The notes beneath the pieces were generated by a model that did no database searches, had not been told where the DNA came from, and was given only the letters and a program-made list of their open reading frames with translations. A stretch of 64,000 nucleotides of DNA, taken from contig NZ_QBUY01000022.1 of NCBI RefSeq assembly GCF_003121405.1, positions 1 to 64,000 of the forward strand. The letters are read 5' to 3'. Source of the DNA: Paraburkholderia sp. C35. GTDB lineage: Bacteria > Pseudomonadota > Gammaproteobacteria > Burkholderiales > Burkholderiaceae. Shown here in pieces: positions 38,572 through 48,260 of this stretch; positions within the stretch are counted from its first letter, which is position 1; each line of letters begins with the position of its first letter. The position numbers were made by a program, and so were the translations under genes.

Positions 38572-40164
38572 TCAGGCTGGGCTGCGGAGGTTATCGGCGA
38601 CGGCCCACGGTGTGAGTTCGTCGATGCGGTTAATCGCGTGGTCGGCGATACGCGTGAGCACGTAGCGCAGATAGGCCTCAGGATCGATGCCGTTGAGTTT
38701 TGCGGTGCCAACGAGGCTGTAGATGGCAGCGGCGCGCTCCCCCCCGGAATCTGCACCGGCAAACAGGTAATTGCGTCGACCGATGGCCACCCCGCGTAGC
38801 GCGCGCTCGACGGGCAGATTGTCAATCTCGAGCTGGCCATCATCGCAATAGCGTGTGAGCGCTTCCCACCGATTCATCGCATAGAGGATCGCCTGACTCG
38901 TATCCGATTTGCGCGAGAGTGTTTCCAGCGTCGTGGTGAGCCACGCATGAAAGCGATCGAGTAGCGGTCGTGCATGTTCCTGGCGATGCGCCCGGCGCTC
39001 GTCGGGCGGTTTGCCCCGAATCGCTTCCTCAATCCTGTATAGCGCGCCGATACGCTCGAGCGCTTCGGTGTTCAACGCATTGGGGCGCGCTACGTGCAAC
39101 TCATAGAACTGTCGTCGGGCATGCGCCCAGCAAGCTGCCTCTTTAACTCGCCCGGTTTCGTAGATAGCCTGGTATCCACCGTACGCGTCGGCTTGCAGCG
39201 TACCGTTGAATGCTTCGAGATGCTGTTGCGGATGGATGCCCTTTCGATCCGGCGTGTAGGCAAACCAGACTGCCGGCGGCGTCATGTCGGCCGATGCACG
39301 ATCATCACGCACGTACACCCACAAGCGACCGGTCTTCGTCTTGCCATTGCCTGGCGCAAGCACGGGAACCGGCGTGTCGTCCGCGTGCAGTTTCGTCGCC
39401 GACATCACGTGACGACGTAGTGTTTCAACGAGTGGCTGCAGCAGCGTCGCCGCATGACCGACCCACTTCGCAAGTAGCGAGCGGTCAAGCTCGACGCCTC
39501 CCCGCGCGTAGATGACCGACTGCCGGTAAAGCGGCAAGTGGTCTGCAAACTTTGAGACCAGCACGTGTGCCAGCAGCCCTGGGCCGGCGAGACCACGCTC
39601 GATGGGACGGCTCGGTGCAGGAGCCTGAGAGATATGATCGCAACACACGCAGGCAAACTTCGGGCGCACATGACGGATGACACGGAAGCTTGCCGGTACG
39701 TACTCAAGTTGTTCGGCGACGTCTTCGCCCAGCGACTTCATCAGGCCACCACACTGCGTGCACTTCCCGACGGATTCGGGCAAGTGCGTCTGGATCTCGC
39801 GCGGCAGATGCTCGGGCAGTGGCTTACGCGGTGCCTGTTCCACAGCCGTGCGCGGCGTCTTCGGGATTTCGACCGGTGCCGCGCCTTCGTCAGTCTCGAG
39901 CTCTTCGAGACGCAGTTCGAGTTGCTCGATCTGACGGTCCAGCTTCTCCGACTTGCGGCCGAACTGCATACGGCGCAGCTTGGCAATGAGCAGCTTCAGG
40001 TGTTCGACTTCCGCTGCGCGCGAAGCCAGCGCGGCTTGTTGCGAGTCGACCATTTCCTGCAGTTTGAGCACTTGCGCGTCGCGCTCGCGAAGTGCCGCCT
40101 CCTGGCTGAGCAGCATGGCCTTCAGCGTTTCGACATCGTCGGGAAGTGGATTCGCGCGCGTCAT
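38572..40164 (-). CDS. tnpC: IS66 transposase TnpC
   Basis: The 530-residue DDE transposase. A Leu-zipper-like N-terminal coiled coil (residues 10-75), a zinc-binding CTQCGG...CVCC region, and the catalytic core with KLHADDTPV (first Asp), [13 protein letters not shown] (second Asp) and [20 protein letters not shown] (Glu). Length and motifs are complete, so it is probably active. It is the last gene of the inner element. Confidence 0.95.
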   Translation of the reverse strand: MTRANPLPDDVETLKAMLLSQEAALRERDAQVLKLQEMVDSQQAALASRAAEVEHLKLLIAKLRRMQFGRKSEKLDRQIEQLELRLEELETDEGAAPVEIPKTPRTAVEQAPRKPLPEHLPREIQTHLPESVGKCTQCGGLMKSLGEDVAEQLEYVPASFRVIRHVRPKFACVCCDHISQAPAPSRPIERGLAGPGLLAHVLVSKFADHLPLYRQSVIYARGGVELDRSLLAKWVGHAATLLQPLVETLRRHVMSATKLHADDTPVPVLAPGNGKTKTGRLWVYVRDDRASADMTPPAVWFAYTPDRKGIHPQQHLEAFNGTLQADAYGGYQAIYETGRVKEAACWAHARRQFYELHVARPNALNTEALERIGALYRIEEAIRGKPPDERRAHRQEHARPLLDRFHAWLTTTLETLSRKSDTSQAILYAMNRWEALTRYCDDGQLEIDNLPVERALRGVAIGRRNYLFAGADSGGERAAAIYSLVGTAKLNGIDPEAYLRYVLTRIADHAINRIDELTPWAVADNLRSPA

Positions 40165-40193
40165 GCAGGCAGTTTACGCGCGAGCAGCGACGT

Positions 40194-40541
40194 TTACAAC
40201 GCTGAAGTCGGGCGCGCCGTTCTCGTCGGATGCCGCCAGTCGATGCCTTCCAGCAGCATCGATAGTTGCGCCGGGCTCAGGCAGATAACACCACCGTCGG
40301 CTTGAGGCCAGACGAAGCGCCCCTTCTCGAGTCGCTTCATCAGCAGGCACATGCCATCGCCGCTCCACCACAGCACCTTGAGCAGGTCGCCGCGTTTGCC
40401 GCGAAACACGAAGACGTGCCCGCAGAACGGATCCCGTTCAAGCACGGTTTGCACCTTGGCGGCGAGGCTGTTGAATCCGGCCCGCATGTCGGTCACGCCG
40501 GCAGCCAGCCAGACACGCGTGCCGACAGGAAGACCAATCAC
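40194..40541 (-). CDS. tnpB: IS66 accessory protein TnpB
   Basis: A 115-residue protein: [37 protein letters not shown] and [17 protein letters not shown] are the standard IS66 Orf2 motifs. It is needed for transposition of IS66 elements, but its activity is not defined. Its start overlaps the tnpA stop by 4 bases. Confidence 0.94.
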   Translation of the reverse strand: MIGLPVGTRVWLAAGVTDMRAGFNSLAAKVQTVLERDPFCGHVFVFRGKRGDLLKVLWWSGDGMCLLMKRLEKGRFVWPQADGGVICLSPAQLSMLLEGIDWRHPTRTARPTSAL

Positions 40542-40996
40542 GTTTCAGCCTCCGCAGCGGCACGCAACGTACGTAACACAACACGCAGCGTGGCCGCGTC
40601 GGGCGTGCCCTCGATACGCACGCGTGCGATGCCTACGCTTACCTCAATCACACCCGCGACGACTGGATGGGCCTTGCTCTGCGACTGAGCCGGCAATACA
40701 GCCGCGTTCTCAATTGTGCGCTCCTCGTGCACCACTTCTACGGGCAGCAGTGTCGGCGGCTCATACTGCCCGGCTTGATAGGCTCGGCGCCATTTGAACA
40801 AAAGATTCGTATTGAGCCCGTGTTCCAAAGCCAGTCGTGCGACCGAGACACCCGGTTCACATGCCAGCTTAGCGAGTTCACGCCGAAACTCGATGGGGTG
40901 GTTGGGGGTACCTTTACGCGTCCGTCTCGCTGCTGTTGTTACCTCAGGTGACAAAGTAGTCTCCACCACTCGTTTGGTGGGGCCTACTGTGTCCAC
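40538..40996 (-). CDS. tnpA: IS66 accessory protein TnpA
   Basis: A 152-residue protein with a helix-turn-helix of the transposase-8 type ([36 protein letters not shown]). It starts at GTG 40996 close to the right end of the element and is followed directly by tnpB. Confidence 0.9.
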   Translation of the reverse strand: MDTVGPTKRVVETTLSPEVTTAARRTRKGTPNHPIEFRRELAKLACEPGVSVARLALEHGLNTNLLFKWRRAYQAGQYEPPTLLPVEVVHEERTIENAAVLPAQSQSKAHPVVAGVIEVSVGIARVRIEGTPDAATLRVVLRTLRAAAEAET

Positions 40997-41037
40997 TTTG
41001 GCAACATTGGTCTAGACGGTGCTGGGGCAACGCTTAC

Positions 41038-41045
41038 GTTTGGCA
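41038..41045. repeat. Target-site duplication of the inner IS66, right copy
   Basis: GTTTGGCA, identical to 38521-38528. Confidence 0.95.
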
Positions 41046-41639
41046 AGACTCTGACGTCGCCTTCGGCGTGCTTCGGCATCCAGCATGGCCGCGTCGCGTT
41101 CGATTTCGTAAAGCCTGGCGAAGTAAGGCAGAGCCTGCCCGGCGATCTGGCTGCTGTGATTGGCGTGCAGATCGAAGAACTTGCGCCTCGCGTGCGCCGC
41201 ACAGCCAATTTCAGTGATGCCTTGCTGGAATCCTGCCTTGTACCCGCTGTAATCGTTGCAACGCAGCACCAAATACCTTGACGACACGCGCCAGTGCCGT
41301 ATCGAAGCCGGCGCGCATGTCCAGCGGATCGACCGCCAGCCACGCCTCATCGATGCGGATCTCAGACGATTGTGGACTTGGGGTTGTCAATGCCACTGGC
41401 ACAAAGGCTGGCAGCGACGGTGGTGTGGCCGGCGGGCGGCCCAACGGTCTTCTGGGAAGTCGACCTTCTGCCTGATCGATCCAGCGTCGAAGCAAATTTG
41501 CATTAAGCCTGTGTTCCAGCGCGACCGCCGCAACCGATACGCCGACTCCCTGACAGGTCGCTACGACCCTGGCCTTGAACTCCTCGCTGTACCGTTGACG
41601 ACGACGCTCCGGGAGTGATTCCGATTCGATAGTGTTCAC
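41046..41639 (-). pseudogene. Outer IS66 tnpA - tnpB - tnpC deletion fusion
   Basis: Starts as a TnpA (YSEEFKARVVATCQGVGVSV, LNANLLRRWIDQAEG), runs into a TnpB start (AWLAVDPLDMRAGFDTALAR), then after a deletion and frame change reads a TnpC middle part (LRCNDYSGYKAGFQQGIT, GCAAHARRKFFDLHANH). A 12-bp palindrome (CGTGTCCGCTTA at 41639-41650, TAAGTGGACACG at 41656-41667, one G-T pair) precedes the tnpA start. It cannot encode a working transposase. Confidence 0.88.
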
Positions 41640-41866
41640 GTGTCCGCTTATTCGTTAAGTGGACACGATACTCCCAAGCGCTACAGCCAGACTCAAGATG
41701 GGTTTGCCGAGCGCTTACGTTCGCCGGTTCGTTATTACACATGGACAGCGAGAGATAATCTGATCCAACTGGCGCATGGTGTCCGACGCTGATAAGCGTC
41801 TTTCTCGTCGAGAGGTTGCCCTATCAGGTTTCGCAGAAAGAGCTTAAAGCATGCTCTCCATGGCAG

Positions 41867-43600
41867 TTATTGCACCGACCGCACGCTCGATACCAACAAG
41901 CCGAGTTCACGACTGTCGTGAGAGTTCGGTAAGACTTGGGACGGAACTGTCACGCCGTCGACCTCAATGTTCAACGTCACATAACGATCTGCGGTATTCA
42001 CAGGCACCACGAGATCTTCAACGTGCCCAGGCGTTATGTTGAAAGATTTCACAGGTTTGCCGTCGATAGACAGCATTGCCGTTCGAGCAGGGAAAGAATC
42101 TGGGGCAAATGCCTGCACATGCACTGTGCTACCGCAATTGCGGATTGTGACCGATGCCGAACGAGCCATCCAGCTACTACCGCCATCGTTGTTTGCGTAC
42201 CAGCCATCGCCACTGATAGCAGGGCCAATTTCGCACGCAATTCGGCGGAATGGGCCAAGACCATATTTTTTCTGAATAGCACTCGCCCGGACGGCGGAGT
42301 CGAGAGGCTGTTGTAACAGTCTGGCATCAGATGATGTTGTAGGCCCCGACATCGTAATTGCGGCCATCTTTGAAAACGACTCGTGACGGTAGGGTGCTTT
42401 TGTCCACTCATCTGAAGCGGTTGCGGCCTGTCCGACGAGAAATAGTGCAGACAAGACAATGGACAACGCGGCGGCCAATCTGCGAGCCGGCAGGCGCCCA
42501 ATGATCGACAGTTGATAGATGGACCACACAGTGCCGACCATCAGAAGAGACAGATCCTCGAAATAGCGCGGCGCCATCGCCTGATACGGGTCTATCATTC
42601 CACGTGCGATTGCTACCGCGGCTGCGTCTAGGAGTGCATAAACGATGAGGCTGTTTGTGACGATCGACTCCTGTCGCCGCGTCATGATATTTCCAATAAC
42701 GGCGTAGGCGGCCGCAATCAGCATCGCGATACCAGCCAACGTGAGCAGATCAAACGGGATACTGTAGATATCAATCGATTCACGGCTTATGAAGATAGAC
42801 GCTACCGCGAGCACTGTCCCTTCGATCAGATGCCAGAGGTTTGCGGCAGTAGCGGGCGTTTCGGGAGCAAGGCGGGCCGTGGGGAATATTGCGCCGAGTA
42901 CCACGTAAAGCACCATCGATCCGACGAGCGTAGCGCTAACGAGACGGACTGATCCGATTCGTGCCGTCCTCAGGCCAGCTACAACCGCAGCAAAAATTGA
43001 CGCTCCGACGAACGCATACGACCATCCGAAGGCGACGAGCAGCACGATCAGTGGTGCAGTAATCAGACATAGTGCCAGCGCTCGTTTTGATTCCCCGCGT
43101 ATTGCCCGATCAAGCAAGATCCAGTAAAGAACAAATGCTAGGTTCTTCGCGAACAGCGCGACGCCGACATCGACGCTGTATAGCTCCCAGTTGGAAAGAC
43201 TGAAGAGCGAGGCATATGTCAGCATCGACAGGAACGCAAGTGCTAGCTTTGAAAGTCCGCTACGCGCCATCTCAAGGCAAATAGCAAAGCCTGTCAGACC
43301 AATAAACGCACCGCTGAGCATCGTGCAGCCGAAGATGCTCAAGTGAAAGAAACGCGCGTTGAGGTAGACGACCGCCTGTGGGAGGATGCCACGGTGTTGA
43401 CCTTGATTCCAAGTGGTCCAGAGCGAATGACGCCCGGACATCGAATCATCGTAGTAGCCGAGAAACCGTAGCGTGTCCATAAAGACTGCCATCGGGTGTA
43501 ACTCAAACATGTAGGCTACAAAGCCTGCGAGAAAGATCGACCCTGCCGCGCCGACAATAAGAATATCTGGCGCGGTGAGCTTACGGCGAGTTTCTATCAT
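41867..43600 (-). CDS. Polytopic membrane protein, possible GT-C/GtrC-type glycosyltransferase
   Basis: A 577-residue protein with about ten membrane segments in residues 15-420 (ILIVGAAGSIFLAGFVAY, LALAFLSMLTYASLFSL, IVLLVAFGWSYAFVGASIF, LAAALSIVLSALFLVG) and a periplasmic beta-rich C-terminal domain from about residue 430 (WMARSASVTIRNCGSTVHV, VNTADRYVTLNIEVDG). The loop after the first segment contains MDTLRFLGYYDDSMSGRH, where GT-C enzymes place acidic catalytic residues. No characterised family is recognised. The topology and the nearby GtrA/GtrB suggest a periplasmic O-antigen glycosyltransferase, which is inference. Confidence 0.6.
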   Translation of the reverse strand: MIETRRKLTAPDILIVGAAGSIFLAGFVAYMFELHPMAVFMDTLRFLGYYDDSMSGRHSLWTTWNQGQHRGILPQAVVYLNARFFHLSIFGCTMLSGAFIGLTGFAICLEMARSGLSKLALAFLSMLTYASLFSLSNWELYSVDVGVALFAKNLAFVLYWILLDRAIRGESKRALALCLITAPLIVLLVAFGWSYAFVGASIFAAVVAGLRTARIGSVRLVSATLVGSMVLYVVLGAIFPTARLAPETPATAANLWHLIEGTVLAVASIFISRESIDIYSIPFDLLTLAGIAMLIAAAYAVIGNIMTRRQESIVTNSLIVYALLDAAAVAIARGMIDPYQAMAPRYFEDLSLLMVGTVWSIYQLSIIGRLPARRLAAALSIVLSALFLVGQAATASDEWTKAPYRHESFSKMAAITMSGPTTSSDARLLQQPLDSAVRASAIQKKYGLGPFRRIACEIGPAISGDGWYANNDGGSSWMARSASVTIRNCGSTVHVQAFAPDSFPARTAMLSIDGKPVKSFNITPGHVEDLVVPVNTADRYVTLNIEVDGVTVPSQVLPNSHDSRELGLLVSSVRSVQ

Positions 43601-43754
43601 TGTTTTGCTTTAATGGCTGGGAGGCCGCATTCGGACTATCGTGAGTTGCACGGCCACGCACAGACTGAGGAGAAGTATGCCGATCAGAAAGGTTATTCAC
43701 GGATTTACAAATAACTTGCGAGTCAGTTATTGCCTGTCTTCAGACATAGTGATC

Positions 43755-45101
43755 TTAATAATCTAAGGCCCTACGTAACTTAGCTAATGGTGTGCCTAAT
43801 CTCCGAAACAGGTGATTCTTGTTTGCAGGCGTTCGCTGCGAAGAACCCGATATCGTGCATTCAACGTCTATCAGCACATACGACAAATCGCGGGAGTCTC
43901 CCTCACCAGTTTGCTTGGCTGAATTGTACGAGCGGTCGGCAATAATCGACACGCTATGCATGACCACATCATCGATCTCTTCGATTTTTACAGAGAATTC
44001 ACCTGATCGATCTACCGTCACGGCTCGGGTTGTTCCATCGACAGTAACATTAATACACATAGGCACCGCAAAATGGTCAGGGATCCAGCCGTGGATACTA
44101 ATGCTGGAAAGCCGCGCTTTTTGCATGATGGAAAACTGTGCATTGGGTGAAGCCCAACCGTCTGGGTAGATCCCTGCACTGCTCCCGTGCGGGCGCGCTG
44201 GCCCACTGACGATAGGCTTAGTCTCGCTCAACAGCTGCTTGATATGGTTTGCATGAGATGCAAGCTGTGCGCCCAGTTGGAGTTCCAATTTCTGATAATG
44301 TTCGATCCAATTGTCGCGGTGTTTTATCGCAGCGTTGAGTTCGACGATCTCATCATTCGCGAGTGGCTTGTGATTCGAAACTTCAAAGGGAAGTGGACGG
44401 GGAACGTAAAAGGTCCCGTGTGACGGTGCGATTTCCTCCTGCGGACGCGAGCGGGTATAAAGATAGATCGACAGGGATTTGCGCGAGCGGTGGCGCTCCG
44501 AATGGGGGAGCGCGACGCGCTTGAACCCGTGCCAACTATATTCATTGGTCTCGAATATCACCGCACGATTGAAAATGCAGTTGAAAGAGGATATCTCGTT
44601 CGTCTCTGGCTTTCGCGGGTTAGAGTGCAGTTCGATGGCACCTCCCCATGATTCGTCCCAGTCCTTGTTGAGGTACAGGATCAGATTGAGGCGACGGTGA
44701 AAGCCATGGTCCTGGTCATAGTTAAAGTCAACGTGCGGATCCATCTCCTGCCCGTGCGCATTCTCATGCGTGCCGCCGCCATACATGCGTGGATCGGGCA
44801 ATAGATCGGGGACACCCGTTAGCGCGGACATCTGGTCGAGAAATTCGCGTGACAACAGGTAGTCATAGACCGTTGAATAAAATGGGCTAATGTCTTTCAG
44901 AGCGGTGTGCACCGCTTTTTTCCCAACTTCACCGAATTCGTTCAAAGCCTTGGTCGGGTCGAAGGAAGGAAACTCGGCTAGGAGGCGCTCCGCGGCGCCA
45001 ATATCGAAAAAATTCTCAATGCATAGGTATTTGAACGGCTGGGCAGATTGAAACTGAGGCGCAAATTTCGCAGAATCTAAAAGGACTTCGTTACTAATCA
45101 T
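43755..45101 (-). CDS. 2-oxoglutarate/Fe(II)-dependent oxygenase-like protein with C-terminal domain
   Basis: 448 residues from ATG 45101 (a TTG at 45116 would add five). Residues about 20-220 form a prolyl 4-hydroxylase-like double-stranded beta helix: DPHVDFNYDQDHGFHRRLNL carries the HxD, ETNEYSWHGFKRV the distal His, and SRKSLSIYLYTR the 2OG-binding Arg. After a helical linker (about 255-290), a second beta-rich domain starts near 320 (SISIHGWIPDHFAVPMCINV). No signal peptide. Homologues in glycan loci probably hydroxylate a sugar or lipid-linked intermediate. The substrate is unknown. Confidence 0.75.
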   Translation of the reverse strand: MISNEVLLDSAKFAPQFQSAQPFKYLCIENFFDIGAAERLLAEFPSFDPTKALNEFGEVGKKAVHTALKDISPFYSTVYDYLLSREFLDQMSALTGVPDLLPDPRMYGGGTHENAHGQEMDPHVDFNYDQDHGFHRRLNLILYLNKDWDESWGGAIELHSNPRKPETNEISSFNCIFNRAVIFETNEYSWHGFKRVALPHSERHRSRKSLSIYLYTRSRPQEEIAPSHGTFYVPRPLPFEVSNHKPLANDEIVELNAAIKHRDNWIEHYQKLELQLGAQLASHANHIKQLLSETKPIVSGPARPHGSSAGIYPDGWASPNAQFSIMQKARLSSISIHGWIPDHFAVPMCINVTVDGTTRAVTVDRSGEFSVKIEEIDDVVMHSVSIIADRSYNSAKQTGEGDSRDLSYVLIDVECTISGSSQRTPANKNHLFRRLGTPLAKLRRALDY

Positions 45102-45665
45102 GAAGGGGGCTCTCAAGTCGAGTTTTGTTTCGACGAAATATTACAACAAGCGTGGCTCTGGAAGGATAGGTTCGACACGCGAGGGTGTATCAGTGCCGAG
45201 ATTTGAAGATCGGCGTTATCACTTCAAGGGGGGTTTGTGCCTTGGTCTGGTAGCGCACGTCGTTAGGGTGAATCTCGTCAGTGAGCGTCGAGCACCGTTA
45301 AAGAGTCGTGAGAATGTCCGAGCGTTGATGTGTGACCGACAAACCGTAGCCCCCCGCTGGATGGCCACGACGAGCGGATTTGTCTTGATCAGCGGCCAAT
45401 GACCTCTTTTGCCTGTCCGCCGACCCGCTTGCTGTCGCGGGGAAGCGCGCGATTATCAACCCTCCCACGTTGTCCTTGGGAGGTGAACTCGTTTTTGTTG
45501 GCCAGCGCCATGAGACGCTCTCCGATCGGTCGCCGCCGGAAGCGCTCGTCGAAGTACTTAATGCATGTGGGTGAGTTCAATAACGAAAACAGCGCTGCCA
45601 TTTGACTGCGCTGTTATAACAGCGCCTCAACCGACGCTGTAGCTAGCATCGAGCGCTGAAAGCAC
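45102..45665. other. Intergenic stretch with a palindrome
   Basis: No convincing gene; the short overlapping frames near 45389-45605 on both strands lack family features. GCGCTGTTATAACAGCGC at 45608-45625 is a perfect 18-bp palindrome, and AACAGCGC also occurs at 45588-45595. It lies just downstream of the methyltransferase gene and may act in termination or as a protein site. Confidence 0.45.
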
Positions 45666-46742
45666 TCAAATAGTATGAGTCGCCAGCCAGCGTCGCGCTC
45701 GTGAAAACAGATTGTGGGCGTTGGAAGGCCCGAGGTTATCGCCAGTGAAATGTTCGCTGGCATCCATCCTGTCCGCACGCCCGGCGCTGGCCTGAAGCCG
45801 ACGAACTTCAGCTTCGAGTCGTTCGACTTGCACCTGTAAAGACTGTGCCCATTCGGTCCGTTGAACGACGGTCGCATATTCCAGATATGCACGGGCCGCG
45901 TCGCGCCCGGCATCGTGCAGTAATGATCCGAGTCTGCCGTTCCGTAGCGTCTCCGCATTCTCCGCGAGGGGCGCCCATAGTCGTTTCTCGATTGCTTCTA
46001 TGGGCGATTCATATTTCGCCGCGGTGTTCGAATATTCGATAAGGAACGCCCAATGCCGTCCGGGTAGAGGAACAACCGAAAAACCATGCGGCTTAAATAT
46101 TGCAGCCGCGCCAGCCAGTGAATACGAAACGACGTGGCCTCGGCCATGTGGATCCATATAGTCGGGATCTTCTGTCTTGACGTACTCCGGTTGCCCTGAA
46201 TTGATGAGATAAAGAGCGCCTGGTGTAGATGCCTTGGCGAGTTGTGCAGCGAGTCCGCTCAGCATGGCAGGTGTCAGATGTTCAATCACCTCGATACACA
46301 CACCGGCATCGAACTTTTCGCTCAAATCCCCGATCGAGCAGACCTTGTAGTTCGGATGGCGAGAGCGAAGCTCCTGCTCGGGAGGAAACATCTCGACGCC
46401 ATAAAATGTATCGGCCGCTTGTGGCAACGCGTCCGAAATGGCGTCGAGAAGATAGCCGGGGCCCGAGCCAATATCGACAAATCGTTTGACTGGAATGCGG
46501 CAATACAGAAAAGTTTCCGCGATCCGCTGCAGCGACGCGCCGTAAGAGCGCTCTCGCGCAGCTTTCATTTCCGACGCCCAATAGGCGTGTTGATAGTTGG
46601 ACACCTTTCCACTTTCAACATCTGCAAGGAACGCGGGATCGGCAAACAGCGACCCACACGACCGGCACTCATGGAATTGGACCTGATCGATAACGCGATA
46701 CGGCTGTGAATCCGGAAACGAGCAAACGGCACACTGCGTCAC
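45666..46742 (-). CDS. SAM-dependent methyltransferase with zinc-ribbon and coiled-coil tail
   Basis: A 358-residue protein. The N-terminus has two Cys pairs (CAVC at 4-7, CRSCG near 30), as in sugar C-methyltransferase relatives. FVDIGSGPGYLLDAI near residue 95 is the SAM motif and DAGVCIEVIEHLTP the following acidic loop. The C-terminus has a heptad segment (SLQVQVERLEAEVRRLQ), perhaps for oligomerisation. Start GTG 46742 is preceded by AGGAGG, which settles it over TTG 46757. It could methylate a nucleotide sugar or glycan in this locus. Confidence 0.82.
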   Translation of the reverse strand: MTQCAVCSFPDSQPYRVIDQVQFHECRSCGSLFADPAFLADVESGKVSNYQHAYWASEMKAARERSYGASLQRIAETFLYCRIPVKRFVDIGSGPGYLLDAISDALPQAADTFYGVEMFPPEQELRSRHPNYKVCSIGDLSEKFDAGVCIEVIEHLTPAMLSGLAAQLAKASTPGALYLINSGQPEYVKTEDPDYMDPHGRGHVVSYSLAGAAAIFKPHGFSVVPLPGRHWAFLIEYSNTAAKYESPIEAIEKRLWAPLAENAETLRNGRLGSLLHDAGRDAARAYLEYATVVQRTEWAQSLQVQVERLEAEVRRLQASAGRADRMDASEHFTGDNLGPSNAHNLFSRARRWLATHTI

Positions 46743-46872
46743 GGCGCCTCCTTGCAAATAGTTGCCTCATATTACAAGGAAGTTGTGACAATAAATATGC
46801 GGACAAAAACCCCTTTTGAACAATTGCGTTTCGAGTTAGCACGGCGCTACAAACGCGGCGCACCTGGCAATT

Positions 46873-47718
46873 TCACTTCCTTTTAATGGCATTGATCAGT
46901 CGAGAACTGAAAGTTCTTCCGTTTGTCACTTGGAGGGATGTATTTATTGCCGATTTTTCAACCTTCTCAAATCGGGCCAGTGCTTCGCGATACAAAAGCA
47001 TGTCCAACGCGTTGCACTCCAGTAGTTCGCGGTAGAGCGACACGCCCAATTCAGCTTCGACGGCCGCAAGTCTCTCGTCGAGCGTCGCGTGACGTCCGGG
47101 AGTAACGTTGTCGGACACGTAATTGAAATCAAGCTTTCCGAGAAGCGGCTCCGCGACCCGTTCAAATTGCTCTAGCGACGACTCGAATCGATCGACAATC
47201 CCGAAGAATGGCAAATCGTCGAGTCGCGACAATGCCAGTTCGTAGTCTGCGTGTGTAGCCCGAGCAGTACGCATGTCGTCTTGCGCGCCCGCCAGGTGAA
47301 TCACGTGAAAATTGCGGCACACAGCAGTTGCCTCGCGGCTCACCACCCAGTCGGCGAAGGCAGCCAGGCCGCCGTTTCGCGCAATCGAGACGCTCGGACT
47401 CAGGCTATCAGCTGGCTGCCGCCGCTCGAATTCATACACGGACGCAAATCGATCGATCGGATGCCGGATAAACAGAATGGGAACGAACCTGATCGTCGGA
47501 TCCTGCGGGAGGGGCAGTCGCGCCTGATGGCTGGAAATCGCGCGCAATTGCGAGTTCGCCCGAGCGTAGTCGAGCACTTGTTGTGATGACACGGTTGACC
47601 ACGGGTAATTGCCCTCAATATGGCCATGCGCTTCATCAGGAAAGTTTTTCGCGAGAATGCCGTCCATAGTCGTGCCTGCATTCTTGAAAAGGTGATAGTG
47701 GACGACAACAGTTCGCAT
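46873..47718 (-). CDS. Sulfotransferase family protein (second)
   Basis: A 281-residue protein with a near-consensus phosphosulfate loop, HYHLFKNAGTTMDGIL (residues 7-22), and the 3'-phosphate motif PILFIRHPIDRFASVYEF near residue 80. This is the Sulfotransfer_2-like organisation of carbohydrate sulfotransferases. No membrane segment, so it would act in the cytoplasm on a nucleotide- or lipid-linked sugar with PAPS from CysC. It is the first gene of the minus-strand group ending near 41.9 kb, although gaps of 130-560 bases separate the genes. Confidence 0.8.
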   Translation of the reverse strand: MRTVVVHYHLFKNAGTTMDGILAKNFPDEAHGHIEGNYPWSTVSSQQVLDYARANSQLRAISSHQARLPLPQDPTIRFVPILFIRHPIDRFASVYEFERRQPADSLSPSVSIARNGGLAAFADWVVSREATAVCRNFHVIHLAGAQDDMRTARATHADYELALSRLDDLPFFGIVDRFESSLEQFERVAEPLLGKLDFNYVSDNVTPGRHATLDERLAAVEAELGVSLYRELLECNALDMLLYREALARFEKVEKSAINTSLQVTNGRTFSSRLINAIKRK

Positions 47719-48260
47719 GATTTTTGAACGACTTTGAAAGGGTGATTGCGGTGCAATGGAGCCAATGGGCCGGTATCAAGACGTCCCACATGCAGCTGCC
47801 GAAAACCTGACGTGGCGGCCTGGGACTGCAGACCGCAAGGAGGATTGAAATTCCGTGAGTCTCGCCAGGCGCCGCCGGAAGGCCGCAATTATAACGTCTG
47901 GAGATACCCACACCCGTCGCGCCGGACGCCGCAAAACAGGTCCGGCCGTCAATTATCCTTACAGCGTATTTTGCGCTATTGATAATTACCAAATGACAGG
48001 CAATATCCGGGGCGAAATTAGCCAGTCACTGAAGTCCTCGACGTGAGCGGCCGTGGATCACACGTCCATAGTGGCCGATGAGGAGGCGATATCGAAACCT
48101 GCAAAGGTGTTGCGCTGATGACTCATTTGTCCGTGGCGAGCTGTCGGGCAGGTATCATTTCGACCTTGCAATTATTGCGCAGAACATTACATCTCGCCTG
48201 CGGCGAGAAAAATGACCACGGCGGTTGACAGTGCTCCGCCGGAACACTCGAGGGATCAAA
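47719..48260. other. Divergent intergenic region
   Basis: Separates the minus-strand sulfotransferase from the plus-strand GT2 gene. An inverted repeat AATTATC (47951-47957) and GATAATT (47981-47987) lies near the middle, and CTCGCC-TGC-GGCGAG at 48193-48207 forms a small hairpin. AT content is high. Both promoters must be here, but I cannot place boxes with confidence. Confidence 0.45.

Larger units (their letters stand above)
38529..41037 (-). mobile_element. Intact IS66-family insertion sequence (inner)
   Basis: The element is 2509 bp, the normal IS66 size. Its ends are related inverted repeats, GTAAGCGTGGCAACAGCAAC at 38529 and, on the complementary strand, GTAAGCGTTGCCCCAGCACC ending at 41037. 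It carries tnpA, tnpB and tnpC in order on the minus strand, all open. A perfect 8-bp duplication GTTTGGCA flanks it, so the insertion is recent. The target was the tnpC of an older IS66. Confidence 0.96.
38094..41718 (-). mobile_element. Decayed IS66-family element (outer), interrupted by a second IS66
   Basis: The ends are inverted repeats: GTAAGCGCGCAGCAAACCCA starting at 38094 and, on the other strand, GTAAGCGCTCGGCAAACCCA ending at 41718. Both continue with TCTTGA. Without the inner insertion and one target copy it is only about 1.1 kb, against about 2.5 kb for a full IS66. It has lost most of tnpB and the front of tnpC, and fuses tnpA to a tnpC tail. The 8 bases outside the two ends (AGAAATTC and GTTCGCCG) do not match, so no target duplication survives. 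Confidence 0.88.

Noticed and set aside
38086-41726. Target-site duplication for the outer IS66
   Set aside because: AGAAATTC and GTTCGCCG outside the two ends do not match, so the flanks have changed since insertion.
45389-45605. Overlapping short frames on both strands in the 45.1-45.7 kb gap
   Set aside because: Neither has a ribosome-binding site, family motif or consistent codon bias.
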